From contig JACDQD010000103.1 of NCBI GenBank assembly GCA_019843655.1, positions 5,332,001-5,396,000 of the forward strand: a DNA stretch of 64,000 nucleotides. Reading direction: 5' to 3'. Below the pieces are notes generated by a model that was not told the origin of the DNA, searched no databases, and worked only from the letters and a program-made list of their open reading frames with translations. The translations under genes were made by a program, and so were the position numbers. This document shows, one piece after another, positions 1 to 12,602 of the stretch (its first letter is position 1; each line of letters starts with the position of its first letter). Source of the DNA: Lethocerus indicus (taxonomy: Eukaryota; Arthropoda; Insecta; Hemiptera; Belostomatidae).

Positions 1-3000
1 GTGCAGGCAGGACGCCAACGTAGAGCGCTTCCTTTCGGTGGACATAAATGCCGTTTCAGTTTTCTTCCGTTAGCGCTACGGACTTCCGAAGTAGCCGGGT
101 GGCATCACAATAGCAGGAAACACGTGGCACGTGCCCCGACACGATGGACGCATAGGTCGACATTGAACTAACTGTTCATTGGAGACTCTAGCCGCGCGAC
201 CTTTGCGCCGAGGTCCGAATGGGGAGTGTCGGATAGAAGATTGGCGGTATCGAGTGGGCGAGCATCGAATTCAGGGCCAATCGTGTCCAATAGATGAATA
301 TTAGATCGCATTAACGGCCTCCGATCGGCGTTTAGAAATTTCTGAGGTAAATTATACGCGAGGCCTTGATACGCTGAAAGTTGGAAAGCGGCTTTGTTTT
401 TTTTTCCTCTTTACTTTCCCCGAAGCATGAAATACATTTAACTGAAACATTTCAAGGCGTGCTGCCAGCAGTGGGGGGAGGAGTACTTTGAAAGGCGCGC
501 TTACGAATGCAATTATTCCGAAGGTTAGGAGCGGACTAGGAGTCACGTTGCGATGCAACGTCGGCCCGAGTATTTCTAGGTTTCCCCTCGGTGCTGGGAT
601 TAATATTTATTGGGGGGATAGGCGTGCGAAGGAGGCCGAACGAGGGGTAACGGTGAAGGAGGGAAGTGCATTGTGGCCGTCACGCGACGCCGGATAACTC
701 CGACGTCCGTTTCCCGACCGGCGCCTGCTCCCTCCGCTCGAAGGTCGAATTCACAATTTCCGATAAGCGTACCGGTACTTTTCGGATTCTAATTATCACT
801 GGGAATTAATTGATGTACCCGATCCTATAAAAGAGACGTGGGAACTTTGGGCGCTTTTATTATCTCTGCGTAGGAACAATTAATGTACGTGTGGGTGTAC
901 CGGCCTACAGCTTTCTCCGCTTTTCAATTAAGGCACGAACCTGTTCGTGCATCGGATAGAACCTGAATTACTTTAATAAATATGCTACTCTTAAAACAGT
1001 GTCGCTTTCGCAATCTAGATGTATTGAGTTACAAATTGGAAAATGAAGTGGGCGAATAAGGTTCCATTAACCAATTATTAAGTAAAGCGGTAATTTCCGA
1101 TTATAAGAATTTTAATCGAGTATTTAACATTTTAATAAACATTCATCCTCCCTAGTGTCTCTTGAGGAACTAGTGATGTGAGGTGGAAAAGTTGCGGGAG
1201 GAATGCGACTATCGTGGAATGGGCACGGCTGCCGAGAGCAACCAAGGCCAGCCGTCCCTCTCTTTCTGCAAGCGCAAATGTCGCATTCTTATTCTTATTC
1301 CTCTATGACCGTCTTTATTCCTCCCCTCGTCTTTATTCCCAATGCCGCGACGGTCACTCCATCGTCTCCAGGATATAATTGCCGCAGCGGTGCCATTAGG
1401 ACCGCCACGACGAACGAGGAAGCGATTCGAAAGATAAATCCCACATTCTCACAAGTAATCGGTCGCCTATAATAATATAACCAGAAGCCGGATTCGTATT
1501 AAATCGGGATTACCTAATTACCCCAGCAGTATACTAAGGTGAGTGTATTGCTTGGTTCCAACTTTCTACGAGCGTTGAATTATATTAAAGCATCGGCCAG
1601 AGTGACCGTTATGATGAGTACCGTGGTCGTCTTTCAACCGTTCATTTATCTCCACTATACTTTTAATCTTGAACTCTGCTGTAAGTTATTTCCACTTAAA
1701 GAAATAGTAGGGGGAAGGAAAAAGAATAAATATTTTAATTCTTCCTTTCGAGTCTCTCATCCTTTTCTCTGTACATGCGTTCAACCGCCTTACGGGCTTT
1801 TCAGCCGATTATCAGAAATGAAAGCGAAAACGGCCCGACCCTTTCCAAACTAATGTTTTACTTCCGAATTCCAGACAAAGCGTCACACCAGGACCACCGC
1901 CTTTAGACTGTTTCGTAATACGCTACCCGGCCCCCCATTTAACCATTCGAGATACCTCCGCCTGACACACGGTGAGCTCACGTACGCTCCTCCTTTCTTC
2001 GCTAGGCCGCTCACGTCGGGCCGCCCAGCCCCCAGACCCATTCTATTGTAATGGCCGGCCTCCGATTATACAACCCGCTCCCCTGCTATTGTATATTTCA
2101 GTCGCTAAGAGTTCCCCTTACGTCGCCTCCCTCGCATTCTTCAGACGGCAGTTCCGGTGATCGGGCGCGCTTCCAATTTTTCCAATTATTGCACAACCCG
2201 ATTCACTTTCGACAAATGTGTACCAAGCATATCCTTGGTCTTACCTTTCTGCGATTCGTACAGTGACGTTGAAATTGCATTGTGATTAACTGGTAAATTT
2301 ATTGTGGGGGAGCATTGTACACAAAGTGGATCTAAAACTGAGACCAACACGATTACAATTTAACAAATAACTGTTAGTGAATTTAAAAATATATTTTTCT
2401 TCTTTCCTTAAACAAAAGTTTATAATAAACTTTTAATCATCGTGGGGGGACAATTCGCATCCAACGTATTATTAATTTCCCCACAATTCAACATTTAATA
2501 GATTGTATTCTGCAGGATTTTGTAAATTGACTTTAAATGACTAAATTATTTACTGTTAACGGAAAATTGTACGGAGTATTAAAAAAAAATCACTGAAATC
2601 ATGCGGCTGTTTAACTTAAGCTTATTCAATCTTAGTGATTAGAAACAAAGAAGAAAATATTTATGACTCGTCTGAAAACTCCCTAATCACCTGTTTTAAG
2701 AAAAAGGGTGAAAAAAAATTCGTATAAAATTTAAGCACAAAAGGACAAAGCACATCACCGAACTCCATAAATATATATTGTGCCACCACCACTCTACTCC
2801 TTTTCGCCTACCTGTTCCGGGTTTTCGCAACAACTGCATGTATGTTCCATTATTTTATTTTATTTAATCAGGACTCGGCTCGAAAAAAATGGGAAAGAGT
2901 GAGATATTAAATTAATGTGAAAAAGAAAGCGCACACAACGCGGGCCAAGGTTGACCGGTGGCGGCCCAATTTTGACGTTTTTCAATCGGCGATAAAACCG

Positions 3001-3160
3001 CCGAACTCTGTCTAGGTTTGCTGAATTTGACCGCGATCGACTCGTTTCTGAATTTTAAATGGCCCCTTACGTGAGGTGGAATTAAATTCGCAAAGGAGTC
3101 AATATGTGGTGGAAATTCGGAGCGTGCGGGTTCTAGTGAAAGGGGGCGGGTTCGATGTGC
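1..3160. other. Non-coding stretch; probable first intron of the minus-strand gene
   Basis: No recognisable exon was found on either strand. If the signal-peptide exon at 3170-3221 is real, this stretch is its first intron and the following exons lie beyond the window edge. I looked on the minus strand for cuticular-protein (Rebers-Riddiford) signatures and saw none. GC-rich patches lie at about 1-290, 1160-1480 and 1880-2180, and an AT-rich trough at about 2270-2780. A TATAAAAG string near 829 has no convincing initiator about 30 bases downstream. Confidence 0.4.
121..133. promoter_or_regulatory. Tandem CACGTG E-boxes
   Basis: Two perfect CACGTG hexamers occur with one base between them (CACGTGGCACGTG). 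CACGTG is the classic bHLH binding site (Myc/Max, Clock/Cycle and MITF types). Two in such close tandem are unlikely by chance, but one base of spacing is tighter than that of known co-operative tandem E-boxes, and no gene is seen next to them. Use as an enhancer element is inference only. Confidence 0.25.
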
Positions 3161-3169
3161 GGTACGTAC

Positions 3170-3221
3170 CGTAGGCGGCGACTGCAAGGAGGAATAACGC
3201 CGATAATTTCAATCCGGTCAT
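3170..3221 (-). CDS. First coding exon of a secreted protein (signal peptide only), partial
   Basis: Reading the minus strand from an ATG at 3221-3219 gives MTGLKLSALFLLAVAAY plus one base of the next codon. The next bases are GTACGT, a good 5' splice site, so the exon ends at 3170 in phase 1. The peptide has a lysine near the start and a hydrophobic core rich in Leu, Ala and Phe, the pattern of a secretory signal peptide. A TATA box and initiator lie at the right distance upstream, with a leader of about 57 bases. A short signal-peptide exon followed by an intron is the usual architecture of insect cuticular-protein genes and of other small secreted proteins, so a cuticle or secreted product is a reasonable guess. 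Without the second exon the family is unknown. If splicing did not occur the frame would stop after about 40 codons. Confidence 0.5.
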
Positions 3222-3274
3222 AGTGACTGAGTGGTGTGTCTTGGGCGGTGTTGCGGTGCACTTTCACTGCGGTC

Positions 3275-3312
3275 AACTGCGTTGGAGCGCTCGGTCCCCG
3301 GAGGCCTATATA
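3275..3312 (-). promoter_or_regulatory. TATA box plus initiator of the minus-strand gene
   Basis: On the minus strand GGGTATATAGGCC places a TATA box at 3312-3307. About 32-34 bases downstream is GCAGTTG, an arthropod-initiator-like sequence, with its A (putative +1) at 3278. The predicted leader is about 57 bases, ends in CAGTCACT and leads straight into the ATG at 3221. TATA, initiator, leader and signal-peptide exon in consistent order make this the most convincing promoter in the window. DNA upstream of the TATA box (3313-3560) is GC-rich and purine-rich on the minus strand. Confidence 0.5.
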
Positions 3313-3319
3313 CCCTCTC

Positions 3320-6300
3320 TTCGTGTGGCTCCCTCTCCCGGCAATTCCGGATCCCTCCTACGGCCGTTCGTCTTCCTCCCCCTCCCGCCCGTCGTTTCCT
3401 CATCGGCCTCGCCCGGGCCCTCCGCGGCCCCAACCTCAGCCTCAGCCGCCGGCCCGCCTCGTCGCCTTGACGACCCGCCGCCCTCCAGTTTACCTCCAAA
3501 AAATTTCCCACCTATCGGTGTCCGCACGCACGGGGCCTTTCGCTCAAACACAGGCAGAATGTCGGAACGGTCAAATTGCATCGCAATCCAGCAGTCTAAC
3601 CGTCCACTCGAAGGCTTATCGTTCGAAGGTGTAAACGTACAAATATACTCCATCTTTCTTGCGATATTCTATCTCCGCCCGGCGATTTGGTCATCGTTGG
3701 TCCCCAGTGAATGGCAGTTCGACGTAATTACGTGCGTTACTCTAATTTAATCTACCGACCTAACGCGAAACTGACCGGGACAGAAGATTGCGAGCACGAT
3801 GATACTGCAAACCTTCGCCAGCCACAAAACAGTACATCGAGTGTAATGATTAATTCTATAACTGTGATCTCACTACAGAATATTTTCTGTACCTCCCCGA
3901 TCCAGTCCGTGATAAAACGAATAACAATTGGCAATCTTGCCACATTCCGTCTTCATTCCTAGATTCGGCCACTAAGATACTAACAGTGTTACTGACCATA
4001 ATAGTGCATTGACAGTGATTACAGGATTAATCGTCGACAATCGCCATGGATAGGTGCCTCACTAGTTTACTGATTGTATGCCCCTGACAATAACATCGGA
4101 AGAGTAATTCGATCATGACACAACCGGTTTTACAAATTATACGCTATTTATACGAGATTGTTGAAAAAATATAAGCCCATTTTCCTTTCTGGACGATTTC
4201 GATATGGACAAAATATGACTTCAATATCTTTTTAATCCTCAGTACATCTTTTTTCTTATTCCGTATGTTAACAAAGACTTTATTCTCAGTGGTATCTCTC
4301 TGATTAAAACAATTCTGGAAGCCTCGATAAAGCCTTCGGATATCACCGGTGTGTTGAATAGCGATTGACCTATGTTGACCATTTCCTCGAGTGGGACTCG
4401 GAGGGTTATCCAAGGTAACGATATGCAGTGGGTCAGATATTTGTCTCCAGATTCATATATATTGTAATTTATATAAGATAATAAATAAAATCATCAAGGG
4501 CCCAGTATTGGGTATTATACTGTATGCTTTTGCTGGTTCTTATAATAACTGATGAAAATAATTAGGGAAAAAGACTTAAATGACGTGCACTTGATATTTA
4601 ATAAAAACTATAAGGAGAGCGGAGCTGAGACGACCTATTTTCAGCCTGCAACTAACACGCCTCCGCTGGGTAAAAACCGAGACCCACTATTCCATGTTAT
4701 TAAATGACCGAGTGGAAAAAAGCGTGGCCAAAAAACCGTACGGAATTCCGCCATGGCCGGACCGCCGGGGCACGTCTCAGCCCAGTGAAATGTTAAACCA
4801 AAAGAAATGAGGAGGATTGTCAGACTAACTTAGCGGCTAATACTTTCACTTATTAGGAAACAGTCCGCCGAGGCCTCTCCTTCCCTTGGCAAATTCACCC
4901 CGTGGACCCACACACCAAGTGCTTATAAATGCCTACCAAGATACTGTCTACTTTTTATTTTCATTCACCCTTTAATTTGACACCAGCGTTACAGCGACAA
5001 AATGCGATAAAATTTAACATTTGATAAAAAGATAGTAATACCAGCAATAGGTGCAATACATACGTGTATTTTACATCAAGATTTACATAAACTCATATTA
5101 TTTGTTATTCATGTAATTTTTTTCAGATATATTGATCAAACTGTGACAAATGTACTGCTTCTAAAATTATATGATATGTTAATGGGAAAATATAAATATG
5201 TAACAGCCCATCTTACTTATCTTTCTTTTGAACTACTTGTTGATCTAGAATTGTAGCTTGATCAAAATCATAGCACTTCGATATTTTACATACCTCCAAT
5301 TTTCGTATATCTTGTGCTATACGCATGAATTTAATTTTAAAATATGAGTTAAGTTTACGGGATAAGTTTCCTGACAATAATCAAATAAATATAGCTATAA
5401 ATTATTTACATATAGGCTTCGTATGCCATCGTAGCTTTATTAGTAAAGTCCTACTGGTATCGTGTGGGTATTGTAAATTGAGTTCTTAATTTTGTACATA
5501 TAATTCATGGCCTGGAATCCAGTACCATTTAATAAAGCCTGTTGACGTATTGTCGCTCTAGATTCCTTCTCGGCCTTATGTAAATTTATAGTGCTAGCAC
5601 ATGTCATATACTTCGATAGAAATAACAGTTCATTATTTTCCTTTTTGCCATAACGGTAATGATATCTTGAACATCTGTTAATTGGCCATTAGGAAGAAAA
5701 TTACATTTGAACTACGAATTTGAACATTCGTTATGTTTAGACGTTTTGTGTTGGAAACACAGTTATTAGAAGTTAAACGCAGCTAAAATCGAGAAAATAG
5801 TCCCAATCCTGTCGTGGGTGCCCTTATTCCACTAATTGGAAATTTGGATTACGCAAACAGCCCTAATTGCTCTAGACTATTCATTGTTCCGTAACAGGGC
5901 AATGATTTCAGCTCACAGCGTGTAGCGGTCTTTCGTAAAAGAGGCCGGAAAGACGTTATCGAAGAAAGGCAGAAAACCGGCCAAATGAGCCCCTTCATTT
6001 TAATCCCCGAAGCACTCCTGAGGTGTCCTTTTCGCTCAACTTCAAAGTCAATTATAATTACCGCCCCGAAGTGGAGTATTCAAAGGGGCTTATGCAAAGC
6101 GTTCGGTCGTCAGGACGATTCAATCTGGCGACCGCTTAAGCTCCCATCAAGTGAATAATTCTATCATAATTGCATTCAATTTTTGCTCTATTGTCTATTT
6201 TTGTTTGGTGTTTACTTTCTCTGCGCCCTGAAGCCAGAGAATTAAATTGGGTTCCATGGACATTTTTGTTTTTGTATTTCACGCCTAGTAACAGTAATTC

Positions 6301-6592
6301 GTCCTGTACTATTTAAACAGTTCTATTTCAACACGTTTAAGCAATGTAGTGTGATCAATACACAATAGATACAATTAATCACAGGTATTTGAATGTCTTG
6401 ACAATATTTATAGCATGTAACAAAAAACATTTCATGGAAGAGAGAAAATTTACAAATATTTGTATCATTAAATTGTCAGATTATATGATGTCTTCATGAG
6501 GTTGTTATCAGGTAGGGACTTATGGAACTCATCACTCTTGCCAATTATACGGCATCGATTTCGTAAGAACTTTTAAGGAAATATGTAAAGGA

Positions 6593-6595
<3 letters not shown>
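3320..6595. other. Gene-free stretch
   Basis: A GC-rich patch to about 3560 is the upstream flank of the minus-strand promoter. The rest is AT-rich with CpG-containing patches near 4640-4800 and 5900-6130. The open frames here show no recognisable domain or codon pattern and look like chance frames. No RNA gene or mobile element was recognised. Confidence 0.4.

Positions 6596-6629
<34 letters not shown>
6596..6629. repeat. (AT)17 microsatellite
   Basis: Perfect alternating AT over 34 bases. It is self-complementary and likely to vary in length. Confidence 0.95.
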
Positions 6630-6633
<4 letters not shown>

Positions 6634-9600
6634 TTGCTTATATAGATATATAAGCATAGGAAGGCATAGGAATACGTTTATCTACTTGTACTATTGCGAT
6701 AGTTTGGTACGTTTGTTTGTGATCAAACACCCTTTGTGTCAAAGGTATACTTTTGATAAACATGTTTTAAGTGAACATTTTAAGGAATTACTTAGAAAAT
6801 TTAAGCTCGGTAATTAAACACACACATCGTACACATATATTTTTATACATGGAGTATATCCATGCAACGTCTAAAATGGAACGTTGTTTTGTGTCACATA
6901 ATGTAACAGGTACCATCCGTCATCCGATGCACGCAATGTTTGTGTATGTGACATGTTGTTTCTCCCCGTACAAAATGTTCTCGCTCCGTTTCTCGACTAG
7001 AACGCCTAATTGCGGAATCTGATTAGGACGGGCACAATGGAGGGCCGCAGAGGTTGTTGGTCGAAGCGATTTCTATGGGCCTCTTGTTTTGAAACTTGAC
7101 AAAATTTCGTTTCACCTTCCGTCGGTGCCCTTGCACAACGTTCTTAAAATAACTGGTTAATGAATTCCGATGATGAATTTTGCAGAGAATTTTTAATTTC
7201 CCTGCAATTCCTTCGAGCAGTAACAATCCTCTGAGATTGTCCAACACTGAAAAGTAAAATATTTGAACAAAATAACTTCGGTCATTAGTTTGAGTAAATT
7301 TTGTCGTGAGAGTTATTTGTCTCCCCGTCTCTTGTCTTCATTTATAGCGGATACAAACGCGATACAAATCACGATTTCCTAAACGGCTGTCGCCATTATT
7401 GTCTGCATATTACTACTTGCTACCACATGCTTACTACTATGTGAGCATGCTTGCTCACGGCGAACATTTCTGTCGTCCGTAATGCACTAACCACGCACTA
7501 CTTCATAAAAACATGTGTGTTTATTATTGCACTACGTTTTTCTAACACAGTCTATTCGATAAAATACATACATATTCCATTCGATTCGAAAACACTGGAA
7601 ATATTTCTTTTTCGGACAACATTTTATTGAAATCCGCCTACCTCCAGGTTTTTTAGGCAGTTATGACGATGGAGAAGAGCTTAATACGCGGACAAATCTC
7701 ATCGTTCATTACTTCGGTATCGATTGCGCAGAATTTTTAAAGTAGCTTAAATTTGGATTCAATAACTATTTATTATTTCGGATAGACCAACGCAGATGAG
7801 GACAAATGTATTAATGATGTATTAAGATTCAAACGGTACGGGCGTCCTCGCGCGAGCCCGGTCCACATTTCGGTCAAGGCGGGCCCAGAAGGCTTCCACT
7901 TAGGTCTGGCCAATTTAACGCTCCGATTTAAATTTAAATTAAATCGCCCGGCTAATTGTAAGCCGGCGATCGCAAATTACATCTGTTGTCTTCGGGCCCG
8001 AGGGGAGGCCTCCCAAGTGCCCGAACCAGGAGGAGGAAGCAACTGTGTCAAGGGCGGACTCGGAAGCGTTACCATTTTCGAAAAAGGCGTCGCGACGGAC
8101 AGGAAGTCCATGGCCTATCGGCCGAAGTTGCCTTTCTCATTGATCCTGTTTCGGCGCTTATAATTTCAAATCAATTGCGGAAATTAACGGTTCAACGGAG
8201 GTACGTATTAATAATACAGACAGGAAAGTCCCCGTACTAGTAACTAGTACGACATTTAAATGTATTTGTCATAGAAAAAAAAGCACTGTTTAAACAAACC
8301 GGATAATAATGAATTATTAAATGTAATTCGCGAAAATATAATTTTGAGACACTTTATTTTAGAAGTTAACGCGGTTTATAATTGGGTGGGCGTTAATTAA
8401 TCAGGGGAATTTAATTGCTTGGAAAAAATTTAATGACTGCGCCATTGTGGTCATTCCGATTCATTATTTTTAATAAGGCTGCAATAAGCAATATGCTAGA
8501 CACTTGGAAATAACGAAAAAATGATAATTAATTATGACTTCGGATATAATATTGTTTCCTGAACATTTACGCTGAGGGCTTCCACTGTCTTGAGGTCCGA
8601 AGAACTCGAAAAACCTTTTTTTGTGGGTCAACAAAACGTGTAAACGCAGAACCGCCAAAATGTAATGATTTATTGATTTCCTACCACTGCATAACGGGAT
8701 TGTATAATAACAATCGTTTTATTACATAATAATAATTACGCAATATCGAAACTATTCGGACTACAGAAGTGAACTGACAGTTGTTCGGGATATTTTTCAG
8801 TACGTTAAATTAATCCCATTGATGATGAGAAGTATAAATGTTTTAAAACGAAAATATTTTATTATACCTGTGGGCACTGCTTTTAAACCGAATAATGTTC
8901 CAAGAATAGGCAATAGGTCGTTAGTTATGTGTTATTATTAATAAGAACAGCAATGTTTATTATATAAATTATGTAATTAGCAGTTTATGTAAATTATAAT
9001 TAAAATTAAAATTAAGACATACTGAACTGAATGAATGGCTCAACGTACATTTTTCCGTATTTGTACCGTTTAACATTTGCGGTATGACTAAACTAACTTG
9101 ACAGATATTGATAAAGTTGCGCAACCTTTCGATGAACAGAAAATGGAAAGTCGATCGGATCTTGTAAACGATGGAAGGGGGGTCTGAAAACAGTATTGTG
9201 ACCCTATCGAAATGGCCGAAGGACGGTGGCCGGCTCCAAACCGTTATGTCACGCTCCGACCCCACAAGGAGACGTTTGTTGTGTTAGTCTAAGTCGGTTG
9301 GACCAAGATTTCAGATCTTTTAAAACGCACAGCGGCTTCGTGTCAATAATCGTCATACCAGTACACTATCACTGCACTGTTACAATAAAACAACTGAGTC
9401 ACCAACAGGACCGGCTACAGTGGTAACACTGATGGGCATTCCAAATCCTCGCCGGCCTCCCCCCAACAGGCCATAAAACACAGACATAGGATTATTTCCA
9501 GATGCCAGTACTTTTACTTGTGAAATTTACTGGAAATGTCCGAACCGTAGTCCGACAACATATGTCGACACTTGGGAGAGTAATCGTAAACTGTGTTCCA

Positions 9601-12583
9601 GATTTTTCTGGATCATTCTCCATTTCTGTCATGACATCTTTAATCATCTCTAGTGATTATAATGTTTACAGCATTCCGTCCTCCGATCTAATCATTACTC
9701 CGGCAGATTCATATCTCCGGGCGAATCGAGGAAGTCGGTCGATGACTATTACATCTCGGTTATTATGTTGCTCCCAGTCTTCGATTCCGCGTCAGGCCAG
9801 AACTCAGTCATTAGACTTCAATTGCCCGACGATTCCGAAAGAAGTAGGCCTATACCAGAGGTCTGCAATTGGCCTGAGATCCAGTTCAACGGCAGAAAAT
9901 AGCGGGACGATTTCCCCTCGGCAATTATGAAGGGCCGATTAAACGGTGAGCGTTTCCACCACGGCTTTGTTCTCGAAACGGAACCGGAGTATTCGATTGT
10001 TCCAGTGGTAACATAAATCTCGGATTCTATCGTTGAATTGGATTGTTTATAATACCGCTAAATGAGAGGACCGAAATATCAGTATTCGTAATAACGACTT
10101 AAAAAAGTAACGATATTTTTCTTGATTTGCACGTCCCATTTCCAAATCGCCAAGGAAGACTTTTCTGAAAAATCCGAGTTTATTGCACACTTCCGGGAAA
10201 ACTCCGGAGACGTCAATCATGAAAACCGAAAGTTTCTCGCGGCTTATGCCGGGCGGATTTCTCAAAGAAAACAATAGATTTCCTTCCTGATGCAGTCGAT
10301 CATTACTGTGTTTCTCCTTCGTGCTGCTCTCTGGTCTATTTTCATCAGGCACATCAGCATGTACAAATGTACGCATACATAAACTGTGTGTGTTAAGAAA
10401 AGGACTCTAAAATTAAAATATAAGTTGTCTATAAATTAAAACCATTCTCTAGGATATTAGTGGTTGGACAGCTGAAAACCAGTTTTTCGCAAAACTGTCA
10501 AGCGTTAAACAAAAACGTTAATGAAACACAGAAAGCCCATTGTGATTACTTTTATTATGAATTACAGTTTAATTTAATATTCGTGTTTTAACAATAATGA
10601 CACTTATGTGAGTCGTTAGTGCAACTTTTACTGTAATTCTTTCCGAATAAATCTTTCTAGTTTGGCCGAACTGTATGTATCGAATTTCTTCACGGTTATG
10701 TGGTCGGTCTTTTGTGTTGTATTTTCAAGGCTACAGTTACGGGAACGCTCGAAAGAGAACTACGCCGTGTACGGAGAAAGTATGTGAACTCTTCTTCTTT
10801 TTTCATGTCATCGTGTTAGTTCCATCGCGGCCGCGTTGGTCATCGATGTTCGCTGGTCGAAAAAAATTCTTGCTTTGAAAGACTCGTGTTTCACACGTCT
10901 CCATGTCCTAAGTGCAGTGTGCAGTGACTTCGTTTAGGCCGGATTTGAAAGCAACGTCATATCGCTCTCATATACAGAGCAGAGAGGGGTTTTTAAAATG
11001 ACCAGCTTATTGACAATAGTCATTTTTGAATCCTATCTGTGAATTTTCGTAGGTGGATTGCGTAAATGCACATATTTCAAAGGAGTACAAAGGAAATTCA
11101 CTTTACCATAAAAGTTTCTTGAATATGAAGCAAAAGGCGCAAGTTATTTTGGCGTCCTCCATATTTTTATTACTCCCTCCGCTGTTCTCTAATAAAATTA
11201 GACTGGTCCCGAATGTTCGCCATCGTCAGTAGGAATGGCATCTGGGAACGTTTATCGTTCGAAAATGCTCCAAAATTCCAAGTGTGCCGTCGTATGAAAT
11301 TGAGGCGATATTTTATTAAAAAACTCTATAATTATTTAGGCATTCGATGAAATATCTTCAAATTCCTGCCCGAAATCCCCGATTAGGATCTGAAGGAAGT
11401 ATCTTCGATTCGGCTATAAGCATCCTCATTGTGTACCGGTTTGTCCCTCGGGTTTCAGAACCGAGAGGATCCGGTTGCATTCAAGGTGATTCTCGGGGAA
11501 AATATTACTCAGCCACGTTCGCGTTTACGGTTTGACTACTTTCCATACGAATCAAGTTCTTCGGGACAGGCGAAAGAGGCGTTCGCCGGTGCGAAGGGAC
11601 GATACGCTCCCGCCAGTGAGGTCGCACAGTCGGCTCTTCCGGGATCTAACGAACCTTTTCAATTGAACTTTCGACCTTTTTCTATAAAAAGGTAATAAAA
11701 AAAAGGTAAACGGCGACCGGATACCTGTCACGTTTTCAATCTCGAAACCGTTTCAAGTTAATAGCTGCGGACCATGACTGACAGTGTTCACAGAATGCTT
11801 CAATATATTACTATTATGTATGTTACTAAAATAGCTTCATAAAAACAATCTGAGATTCGAATTATGCCTGGGCACGTTAAAATAACGCCAGTAAGATAAC
11901 GTTTCGCGGGACGCTCTTTTTTCACGGCCAATATAATTTATTTTAACACTATTTAGTACCATTTAAGCGTGGTTATTTAGAAACCACCATTCTATTCGAA
12001 ATATTACTGCTATTCCGTGTAATACTCCGGATATTTCGAGTTTTCCATTTTTCTCTATCCCGGTAAAGAACTGTCCACCCCCCCTATCCTCCCAATCTAT
12101 CATAGTTCAAGAGAAAAAGGTTTTAAGAATAATTTAATTCACGCAATAACTGTTACTATCACTGTATGTATGTGTACATAGACGGTTATCGTTGGGGCAC
12201 ACGTATGTTTCCCAACATCGGTTGTAACCTTATGACCTCCGATCGATTTGCGAATGCGTTCTTTGTTTTCAGGCCTTGGTCCTATTTCTGTCCACGCTGC
12301 CTCCTGTATACGATATCGCATACTTGGGTGGGAGGATACAAAAAAAAATAATTTAAATACGTAATAATCAGTGCTGCGTAATATTAATATTTCGTGAATT
12401 AAATTCTAGCTCTAATCGCAACCGAAATAGACAGTCGACAGGAAACGATGGGAAAGGGCGGAGTCCGAGTGTACAGGTTTGATGGGAATGAATTAACTAT
12501 TCCAGTGGGCGATCTCGATAGTTACATCTCCTCCTGACCGAGAAGCATACAAAGTGAAACACTTCCAATACCACTTGCACACG
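6630..12583. other. Gene-free stretch
   Basis: AT-rich background with a GC/CpG-rich patch at about 7840-8140 that contains several AATT/TAAT-type motifs, the look of an enhancer or conserved non-coding element. The longest frame, at 9502-9930 on the plus strand, has no recognisable protein pattern. No RNA gene was seen. Confidence 0.35.
11674..11693. other. Perfect 8-bp inverted repeat around CTAT
   Basis: ACCTTTTT and AAAAAGGT are exact reverse complements separated by four bases, so the stem-loop also contains TATAAAAAGG. This could be a TATA box or a chance hairpin. No initiator or start exon follows. Confidence 0.3.
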
Positions 12584-12602
12584 CTCTCTCTCTCTCTCTC
12601 TC
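12584..12602. repeat. (CT)9 microsatellite
   Basis: Uninterrupted CT repeat of 19 bases. The complementary GAGAG run is also the recognition motif of insect GAGA factor, so a regulatory role is possible but unsupported. Confidence 0.9.

Noticed and set aside
3223..3750. 175-codon plus-strand frame
   Set aside because: It overlaps the better supported minus-strand promoter and leader; proline/serine richness follows from the GC-rich pyrimidine tract.
9502..9930. 142-codon plus-strand frame
   Set aside because: No family resemblance, compositionally like its surroundings, no supporting signals.
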